Assembly (NCBI GenBank): GCA_963377175.1
Contig: CAUJNA010003243.1
Coordinates: 409,001 to 473,000 of the forward strand
Reading direction: 5' to 3'
Origin: Effrenium voratum
Lineage: Eukaryota > Sar > Dinophyceae > Suessiales > Symbiodiniaceae
DNA length: 64,000 nucleotides
Shown here in pieces: positions 57,856 to 64,000 of the stretch. Within the stretch, counting starts at the first letter, position 1. Every line of letters starts with the position of its first letter. A program made the position numbers and the translations under genes. Under the pieces are notes generated by a model. It saw only the letters and a list, made by a program, of their open reading frames with translations. It searched no databases and was not told the DNA's origin.

Positions 57856-58887
57856 CTACGAGATGTTGACTTGTTGCACCCCCACCAGCGTCCCTTGAAT
57901 CAGTTGGGGCATCGTGACCAAGTCCTGTACTTTGAACAGAACCACACGGAGGGTCGGGGATAGTACTTGTAAAAGCATTCCCTTGCGACGATGTCCAACC
58001 GGCTGATGGGTTCCTGGGGGAACTGTGCCTTGACTTGAGGCTTTAGCCGCGCTTGTTTCCGTAGCTGTTTCGGCTATTGATGCGGCTTTTGGCGGGGACT
58101 CTTGCATCGGAACAGGGGTCGCACGAGCTTGTTGGGTGAGCTGCGCAACAACACGTTCGAGATCACCAAGTCGTTGATGCATCACAGAATTTTCCTGGGA
58201 CAATCCACGAATGGTATGCTCTTGACTGGCAATGGTTTGTTCCCTTTGTAGGATTGCCTGTTGAGCCTCTTGAACAATGCGTTGAACCTCTTGCTGAGCG
58301 TCCTGTTGAGTGGCATTAACAACCTGTCGTGCGTTCTCGACATGGCCAAGGGCTTCCTGTCGTGTCTGCTCGATGAGTTGCCTAGCCTGAGCCTCACTTT
58401 GTTGCGCTGTTTGTACAGCCTGCTGTGCTTGCGAAGCTAGCTGAGCGGCCTGAACCCTAACGTCTGAAACTTCTCTTACAGCCCTTTCCCTGATCCATCC
58501 GGCCTCTTGTCTCGCCTGATCGGCGGCCTGCTGTTGGTGCAAGGCGTGATTGGCTGCCTGAGCAGCGAGGTCGGATGCTCGATGAGCTTGCTGCACCGCA
58601 GCTCCAGCTATAAATGCCGCAGCGGGTACGTTAGTCATCGGGTCAGGTAATTGCGATCCCTGTGAAGGAAACTGAATGGCTGGGGAAGCTTCGGATGATG
58701 TCGGTTCTGACACGATCGGACCACTCGGGGGTGATGATGGTCGTGTTTGGGCTGCTCGTTGAGGTGTGGATGTGCGAACTGTGGACATAACTGCAGGAAC
58801 CATGGCTAGGTCAGGGTCATCCGGTTCAGAATCCCTATTTGGGGTTGACCTTGAACGGGGTTCTGATGGCGGTGATAAGCCCGTTGA
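57856..58887 (-). CDS. gag: Gag N-terminal part with long coiled coil
   Basis: Starts MASTGLSPPSEPRSRS (ATG at about 58890). It has a Ser/Pro/Thr-rich head of ~100 residues, then ~170 residues of Gln/Ala/Glu-rich heptads (AAQAANHALHQQQAADQARQ, VQRIVQEAQQAILQREQTIA, GLSQENSVMHQRLGDLERVV): a strong coiled coil. The last ~40 residues change character. The frame used by the next ORF is open there instead and reads smoothly into it, so a one-base shift near the GGGGG run at about 58017 is likely. Role: probably multimerisation of the virus-like particle. Confidence 0.75.
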   Translation of the reverse strand, partial: STGLSPPSEPRSRSTPNRDSEPDDPDLAMVPAVMSTVRTSTPQRAAQTRPSSPPSGPIVSEPTSSEASPAIQFPSQGSQLPDPMTNVPAAAFIAGAAVQQAHRASDLAAQAANHALHQQQAADQARQEAGWIRERAVREVSDVRVQAAQLASQAQQAVQTAQQSEAQARQLIEQTRQEALGHVENARQVVNATQQDAQQEVQRIVQEAQQAILQREQTIASQEHTIRGLSQENSVMHQRLGDLERVVAQLTQQARATPVPMQESPPKAASIAETATETSAAKASSQGTVPPGTHQPVGHRRKGMLLQVLSPTLRVVLFKVQDLVTMPQLIQGTLVGVQQVNIS

Positions 58888-59228
58888 AGCCATGACACAG
58901 CAATGCAACTTTTGCACTCACACGAAGCTAGCTCCACGCGCTTTGAGCAGCGTGTCAAAAGGTGCTACGAGGAGATATCCCTGGATTGGCAGCTGGTTGC
59001 GAAACGCTCAAGTGAGCCACTCAAGAAAATACGCCCTGCTGCTTTGCACCTGATGAATTCTGTATTTGTAATTGTACTTGTAGATTGATTGATCCGCACT
59101 GCCGCACTATGGTGCTTTATCGAGGGATGTTGCCAAGCTGTATTGAGAATTTGTCTGCAAATCGAATGCCTGTAACTGCAAAATGCTGTACCGCGCAAAG
59201 CGACGGTTTTAACGGCTTGCAACAAAGG

Positions 59229-61295
59229 CTATCGAAGTACCCGGCTGGCGGGCAACTGGGATGCAGATCGGTGGAGCTCCTCGAGGTACTGCGATGGATG
59301 CAGGCCCCTTGCCGCCGGAATGAATTGTCTGTTCCGGGACTCGATAAACTCACCGAGGTTCTCAAGTGCGTTGGCAAATCCGCCCGGCCCGAAATGCGGG
59401 AAGTTACGGAACGCCGCGACGCCTGTCTTTTGAGCTTCACGGACAATCGATGCTGTATCGTCAATAAGGGCGTGCACGCCCAGCCCTTGAAGGGCGTCTG
59501 CTTTGCCTCCCCTACCCAACCGTTCGTGTACGATTTTTATCGCAGAAAAAGTGAGTCCAGATGTCGCCCGCGCGTGCTCCAGGGCGACCTGGAACTCGCG
59601 GCGGCGATACTCGCTTGCAGCCCTGCCCACGAAGGATAGCACTATAAAATTTATAGGTGCGTAGTCCGCTGCAAACTGAACGAGATGTCGGATCACTTCC
59701 GGGTTGAGGTGGGGTCCCTGCTGCCCAACGTCAAGAACTCCGTGCCAGTCAAGAGCAACAACAAGCTCCTTGGGCGGCACAGGCCTTCCAGGCGGAGGTG
59801 GTGGCGGCGGTGGCGCAGGCGGTGCCCTTCTTGGTGGCGAGCGAAAGCGTGAGCCAGCCTCGGAAGTTGCAGCGCTAGCAGCAGCTGCTTGAACGACCTG
59901 CGGAGGTGGCGGCTTGACGATGTACCCGAATTGTGGCGGGTTTGAGCTCGATTTGCTTCTGGGTTCGGCCTTGTTCAAACCTCGCGGAGGCGCCTTGTAC
60001 CCGAATGCACTCTGAGTCCGAATAGGAGATCTTGCCCGTGGCGGTGATTTCCTCGGAATATCTGCTTTTGCCGGTACCGAAGAAGCTGCCCTGGGGATGT
60101 CCTTGGGCAATGGAGGCTTGCTGCCAAAAATGACCTTTGGTGCGGCCTTTGGTGGCGGCGGTTGAACTGCTCCAATTCTCCGGCTGTGCAACGCGATGGG
60201 CTCAGTGTGAGTCGGCGCCTCGTACACGCGCCGAGGCACGTAGGCAGCCCTGCCCGTTCTGATGGATTCCGCGTCTTGCGGAGGTTCCTCTTCCGAGCTG
60301 TAGGCGTCGAGGCGGAAGTGCTCCGCCGGCGCCGGGCGTCGATCAGGAGATCGTGAACGCGAGCTCGTGGATGATCTTCTTGGGGGATCCCTCCACGTCT
60401 CGTCCGCGAGCAAATACGGATCGGCCTGACGGAGTTGCCCAGACGTCCGTTGTGCTCGCCGATGAGATGCCGCCTCACGTGGCTGTGAAGCCTCCCGAAC
60501 AAGTACCCAGGTGCCGTGCTCGTCAAATCTAGTCACAGGGTATATGCTATTCTGTGGAGCCAAAACGATGGGCCGTGTGGCAAGGGAAGTCCTGGATGGC
60601 CTGCCCTCCCGCGCAAGCGCGGGTTCAACACTGTGAGCCCGTTGTTCCACAGGGGTAGCAGCAGTTGGTCCTCGTCTCGGAGTTGATGATGGAGACCTCG
60701 ACCTTCGGGGCGATGGGGACCTCGATCTTTGTGTTGACCGTTCCCTGCTGCTCTCCCGCCGCGTTTCCGCAGCTTTAGCGTACACCCCGCGAAGTGTCGA
60801 CTTGGCGGCTTGTCTTTCCTCTGCAGATGGCCGGATGCGAGGCAAAGGAGTGCGCGAATCTTGCAGCCAGGAGGAAGCCGAGGGAGGCGTCGGAGGTCGT
60901 AGCCAGTCCGCTGCACTGCTCGTTGCTTCCGCCGCGCCTGAGGCTGCGGCTTGATCCTGAGATGGCACACCTTGCGGCAAGACCACACCTGTGGTTTCAA
61001 CCGATGCGAGACGCTGCTGATAAGCGTTGTCCGCGGCCTGGATCACGTCGAAGGCCTCTTGGTCAAAATTCCACAGGTGCCAACTATCCAATGACTCACG
61101 CCAGGAAAAGAGCGCCTCGACCTGTTGCTTCGAGGCGTCCGCAAACCTGATCCACCGGAATCGTCTGTTCTGCCGCTTGTACTCGTCGACGACGATCTGT
61201 TGCAGAGTGTTGTACAATCGGGCACGCGGCCCTTTCCCACCGCGTGTGCCGCGGTGAGGGCCGACTTCCATGTGCGACCAACAGGTCGCAGTCAC
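59229..61295 (-). CDS. Retrotransposon ORF1: RS-rich protein with HAD-like domain
   Basis: 688-codon intronless frame starting 42 bp inside the 5' LTR boundary. The N-terminal ~110 residues are charged and aromatic (RRFRWIRFADASKQQVEALF, WHLWNFDQEAFDVIQAADNA). Then come Arg/Ser-rich stretches (RSRSPSPRRSRSPS), a Pro/Lys linker, and at about 505-660 a HAD-like domain: LVVALDWHGVLDVG (motif I with His in place of the second Asp), INFIVLSFVGRA (motif II Ser), a Lys region GRGGKADAL and ALIDDTASIV (motif IV). It is a phosphatase/hydrolase-like fold, possibly inactive or altered. Not a usual Copia protein; it may be a captured host gene. Confidence 0.75.
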   Translation of the reverse strand: MTATCWSHMEVGPHRGTRGGKGPRARLYNTLQQIVVDEYKRQNRRFRWIRFADASKQQVEALFSWRESLDSWHLWNFDQEAFDVIQAADNAYQQRLASVETTGVVLPQGVPSQDQAAASGAAEATSSAADWLRPPTPPSASSWLQDSRTPLPRIRPSAEERQAAKSTLRGVYAKAAETRRESSRERSTQRSRSPSPRRSRSPSSTPRRGPTAATPVEQRAHSVEPALAREGRPSRTSLATRPIVLAPQNSIYPVTRFDEHGTWVLVREASQPREAASHRRAQRTSGQLRQADPYLLADETWRDPPRRSSTSSRSRSPDRRPAPAEHFRLDAYSSEEEPPQDAESIRTGRAAYVPRRVYEAPTHTEPIALHSRRIGAVQPPPPKAAPKVIFGSKPPLPKDIPRAASSVPAKADIPRKSPPRARSPIRTQSAFGYKAPPRGLNKAEPRSKSSSNPPQFGYIVKPPPPQVVQAAAASAATSEAGSRFRSPPRRAPPAPPPPPPPPGRPVPPKELVVALDWHGVLDVGQQGPHLNPEVIRHLVQFAADYAPINFIVLSFVGRAASEYRRREFQVALEHARATSGLTFSAIKIVHERLGRGGKADALQGLGVHALIDDTASIVREAQKTGVAAFRNFPHFGPGGFANALENLGEFIESRNRQFIPAARGLHPSQYLEELHRSASQLPASRVLR

Positions 61296-61320
61296 GGAAG
61301 GGTTTGTTTACCCGAAAAGC

Positions 61321-61337
61321 GTTACGGCTGATAACCA
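61321..61337 (-). promoter_or_regulatory. Primer-binding site
   Basis: TGGTTATCAGCCGTAAC on the coding strand, immediately inside the 5' LTR. It begins TGG, as expected for pairing with a tRNA CCA end, and resembles the initiator-Met-type TGGTATCAGAG with one inserted T. The primer tRNA cannot be fixed from this sequence. Confidence 0.7.
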
Positions 61338-61592
61338 CTCAAAGGAGAGGGAAACACAGTTTTGTCAACAACGGGGGAACCCGGGACCTTAAAAGGAACG
61401 AACCCCTCCGTGACTGCGACCTCTCCCTTAACCTTGGGGTTAGCGCGGTGCAACGCGCTGCTTTCAGCACTTGAGCCAAAGCAGTGATTGGATCATGCTC
61501 TGGCAATGACTTGAATGTACAACATGCAACTGACTACATGAGAACCTACCTCATGTACCTCTGGGCCATAAATGTCATCGTGATAATTGACT
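61338..61592 (-). repeat. 5' LTR
   Basis: 255 bp, one mismatch to the 3' LTR. It should carry the element promoter. No TATA-like box is obvious in the upstream half. Confidence 0.93.
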
Positions 61593-61598
61593 TTATCA
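61593..61598. repeat. Target-site duplication, right copy (TTATCA)
   Basis: Matches 50633-50638. Only TTATC is certain as a duplication; the sixth base could be coincidence. Confidence 0.8.
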
Positions 61599-61614
61599 AT
61601 CACAAAGGTCACGC

Positions 61615-61990
61615 AGCATTGCCGTTGCAGGAAGAGGAGGCCAACACATTACACATCCTTGCGTTTTGGCATGATTGTTTACAACTTCCAGCTGACATAC
61701 AAACATTGTTACATGCTGAGCAAGCTCGTGCGCAAGTCACGTCCACCACAGCCCACTCCAACATTTGAGCAGAAACCTTGCAAAGCAGCGGGGTTTGAGA
61801 ACTCATGGCATTCCAAAGCTTGCAGTTGAGCAACATTTCAAAAAGCATGCTCGAAGTAGCGCGCTTTCCTCCACACATCATCGAATTGTTTGGCATTTGC
61901 GCACTTCGGCACAAGGAGGGACGGGATGCCTCGGAGAAAGAAATGTTGACCAGCGCCGGTACTGTTGCTGGTCCTGTACCCGTCGCAAGC
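61615..61990 (-). CDS. Cysteine-rich unknown exons
   Basis: A - strand frame encodes LVNISFSEASRPSLCRSAQM, SSMLFEMLLNCKLWNAMSSQ and then a Cys-rich segment VDVTCARACSACNNVCMSAG followed by SCKQSCQNARMCNVL, stopping at about 61613, 15-20 bp before the retrotransposon. It may be two exons with a junction near 61790. The regular Cys spacing suggests disulfides or metal binding. Family unknown. Confidence 0.4.
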
Positions 61991-62189
61991 ATTCAAAAGT
62001 GTGAGCATTGACCTCCCTAACTCTTTAAGTCAAGCAATGTCACACTGCAACGAAATAACTGTGCCGCAGCTGTACCTTTGTTTTCCGGTACGAGGTGACA
62101 CGTTGTGCACCAGCATTGCCTCAGCCGAGAAGAGCAAGTGACAAAAGCCATCTTAGGACGCGCAATGGTGCAAGTTCAAAGTGTCAAAC

Positions 62190-62770
62190 ATGCTGTGCTA
62201 AGGAAGGCACCCAGTCTGATGCATCTCAAGCTGGTAGCACAAATCCGTAGCAATCTGCCCTGAGAGCTGCGCGACAGCAAAACCCAAAGTTGAAAGGCAT
62301 CGGATCCGAGTGCTCGGCTTGGATTTGCCGCGGTTGACTGCTGCTTCTTCATCTCTCTGACCCAGCCCCCTTCCTGCAGAGTCAAGCTGAGACACGGTAA
62401 GGGGAGGTGAGAGTGAGATGGACACGCAAAGCTCTCCTTCTGGCTGTAAATGTCGATTTCATCTGCGTCGCAGGACACAGTATTCGGCTTCTTTTGCGTA
62501 ATTGCCTCAAGTAATCGGAGTATGACAACAGTCTCAAACCAAAACAAACAAAGAACTGCTGCGACCCGCTTAGACACCTTTGACCTGAAACGGATTGCCT
62601 ATGATCTCAAGCTCCTCGCCGTCCTTGCAACTCCACAAGTACATGTCTGGCGGTGGGTACCAAGAGCATAGAAGGCACTGTTTTGAGCAAGCACCGGAAC
62701 TGTCCATGAACACTGCCAGCGGTCCACTCTGGCTGCAAACGAACTGCAAACTAACATGAGAGCATTGCAA
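62190..62770 (-). CDS. Unknown protein exons
   Basis: Segments, 5' to 3': GPLAVFMDSSGACSKQCLLC and WSCKDGEELEIIGNPFQVKG (62740-62580), LCLFWFETVVILRLLEAITQ and TVSCDADEIDIYSQKESFAC (62560-62420), then REMKKQQSTAANPSRALGSD and FQLWVLLSRSSQGRLLRICA (62370-62200). They lie in one - strand frame except for likely short introns. Hydrophobic and charged composition is balanced. The DG.E...GN pattern and CDADEID resemble the exons at 50.35 and 50.0 kb, suggesting duplicated domains. Family unknown. Confidence 0.4.
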
Positions 62771-63232
62771 TAAAACAACTACCTAGAAACAGCAAGTAGC
62801 GAACACTGCTTTTTGGCTTGAGCCACGGCGACACGTATCATGAACAGTTACCACTAGGGTCAAACAGTTTACACATGCTGAAGATGTTATTTTTGGCATG
62901 CCCCGCCCCCCGCCCCATAACACAAAATAGATGCCACAAAACTGGTTCTTGTCAGCAGATTCTGGATATGCCATGTTTTGCCCGCCCTGCCCCACAATAT
63001 GCAATCAAAAGGCACGTTTTGTCAACCCACATTGACACCTGTGTGACCTGCACCCCCGCAAATCCACAGAATGTCACACAGCAACTTCGTGTCAGTACCC
63101 GGTCAACACAACATCAACAACGGAATGCGTCAGATTTTACTTTCATTCAAGACTTGCGTTCATGTGAACGCGACCTGATCTCGGCGCCCTATACCCCGCA
63201 GTCTCAACACATTCCACCCTTTTTTCAGGATG

Positions 63233-64000
63233 TCAGGCGTCTGGCACTTTGTCCAGCGTTTTTGGAATCTGCACGACCTGTACATACACATTCCGGAACA
63301 CTCTGCCTCTCCCTTGCGCCAATGCCATCAAATTGTTGAACTCTGCACCTGACTTCGGTTTGAATTGCTGCGGGTCTCCTGTCACCCAAAAAGAGAGGGT
63401 GAAATTGTGTTGTCCCTTGCAGCCATCAAAAATGTCACGCAACCTCTGTAAAAATGTCGGTTTGATGCTGTGGTGCGGGGAATTTGTCACAGAGATGCCA
63501 TGGTTGAAGTCAAGCAGGTAGTCGAGGCCTGGATAGAGCTCTGGGCTGCGCAGAAGACGTTTTGCCAGGTCGCCTTTCATGACTTGAAGCCATCTGCGCT
63601 CGAAAGTGTCATCGGAATCGCTCTGCAGCAATTCCAAACCGCCAGGAACTACGAAATCTTTGCCCTTCTTGTGCGTCCAGGAGGCATTTGCTTTTCCTGT
63701 ATTCGTTATTTCCCAGGTCTCCAGCCGCTTGCGACACCAAGATGTGGTTAGCCAAACCCCGACAAAATTTTGCAGCCAACATCGTGATTTTGGGTTGTTT
63801 CCATCCTTCCACAAATTCACAAGCTCGGCATAGTGCTTGCGTGCTAGAAGCCTTCTCACCCCGGCGGAGCACACAGCGACTTCGCAAGAAGTCCCGTCCA
63901 CAGAAAGGTATGTGAAAAGTCTGCTCGGAAGCTTCGTCCCCATGGTGTCCAGATCTCCATGTAAAGCACGTTGCACAGTGGCAAAGTCATTCGCCTCGGA
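63233..64000 (-). CDS. Unknown protein, 5' end beyond the window
   Basis: Frame open from the right edge (SEANDFATVQRALHGDLDTM) to a stop at 63233. The best protein-like part is residues ~95-247: KKGKDFVVPGGLELLQSDSD, TFERRWLQVMKGDLAKRLLR, PGLDYLLDFNHGISVTNSPH, RLRDIFDGCKGQHNFTLSFW, AEFNNLMALAQGRGRVFRNV. The middle (63880-63680) may include an intron, since another frame is also open there. No family was recognised. Same strand as the exons downstream, so it may be the 5' part of that gene. Confidence 0.45.
   Translation of the reverse strand, partial: SEANDFATVQRALHGDLDTMGTKLPSRLFTYLSVDGTSCEVAVCSAGVRRLLARKHYAELVNLWKDGNNPKSRCWLQNFVGVWLTTSWCRKRLETWEITNTGKANASWTHKKGKDFVVPGGLELLQSDSDDTFERRWLQVMKGDLAKRLLRSPELYPGLDYLLDFNHGISVTNSPHHSIKPTFLQRLRDIFDGCKGQHNFTLSFWVTGDPQQFKPKSGAEFNNLMALAQGRGRVFRNVYVQVVQIPKTLDKVPDA

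Larger units (their letters stand above)
50639..61592 (-). mobile_element. Copia-superfamily LTR retrotransposon with extra 5' ORF, 10,954 bp
   Basis: Full-length element on the - strand. It has a 255-bp 5' LTR (61592-61338), primer-binding site, ORF1 with HAD-like domain, gag with long coiled coil, protease, integrase, RT, RNase H, polypurine tract and 3' LTR (50893-50639). Integrase lies before RT, which defines the Copia/Pseudoviridae order. The LTRs differ at one position (50762 T against 61461 C), so insertion was recent. A TTATCA duplication flanks it. LTR ends are not TG...CA. Gag-pol is broken at three points, each in or beside a homopolymer. The element lies between two groups of - strand exons. 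Confidence 0.93.

Noticed and set aside
59229..61295. ORF1 as an independent host gene lying next to the retrotransposon
   Set aside because: It starts 42 bp inside the 5' LTR and primer site and is within the target-site duplications, so it is part of the element.

Overview
The window looks like nuclear DNA of a dinoflagellate (Symbiodiniaceae-like; genus not determinable here). The reasons are many short exons whose introns mostly start with GC or GA instead of GT and end in AG, nearly all recognisable genes on one strand over more than 50 kb, very abundant simple-sequence and minisatellite DNA, Arabidopsis-type telomere-like motifs, and a Copia element. No bacterial operon, rRNA, tRNA or CRISPR array was seen.

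Layout. 1-3.6 kb (+ strand): a partial unknown protein, a proline-rich frame, then four tandem, diverged copies of a small unknown protein module. 4.1-8.45 kb: almost pure satellite DNA lying between the + strand modules and the - strand genes, so the two gene sets converge on it. 8.8-22.8 kb (- strand): exons for the N-terminal third of the ciliary coiled-coil protein CFAP58. Its eleventh intron, about 9.7 kb, contains a complete acetyl-CoA synthetase gene of 19 exons on the same strand. 25-28.4 kb: unknown - strand exons and a GTGCGT-type array. 28.5-38.2 kb: a repeat field with a degenerate minisatellite carrying small hairpins, two direct copies of a composite repeat, an inverted pair of an approximately 0.7 kb element, and a minisatellite built on a GGGAGACA core. 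38.6-44.4 kb: sparse weak exons. 44.5-45.8 kb: a six-exon HAD-fold phosphatase-like gene (- strand). 46.9-50.4 and 61.6-64 kb: - strand exons of unknown genes, some membrane-spanning.

50,639-61,592 is a nearly intact Copia LTR retrotransposon on the - strand. It has 255-bp LTRs differing at one base, a TTATCA target duplication, a primer-binding site and a polypurine tract. Its order is LTR, ORF1, gag/coiled coil, protease, integrase, RT, RNase H, LTR. ORF1 (688 aa) precedes gag and ends in a HAD-like domain, which is not a standard Copia component. Three single-base frameshifts in the gag-pol reading frame all lie in or beside short homopolymers. A fourth lies in a poly-G run in the left-hand module array, so sequencing error must be excluded before calling these copies broken.

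The most interesting points are the acetyl-CoA synthetase nested in the CFAP58 intron, the overwhelming use of GC donors (15 of 17 resolved introns in that gene), the HAD-bearing retrotransposon, and the satellite-filled convergent strand switch as a candidate chromatin-domain boundary.
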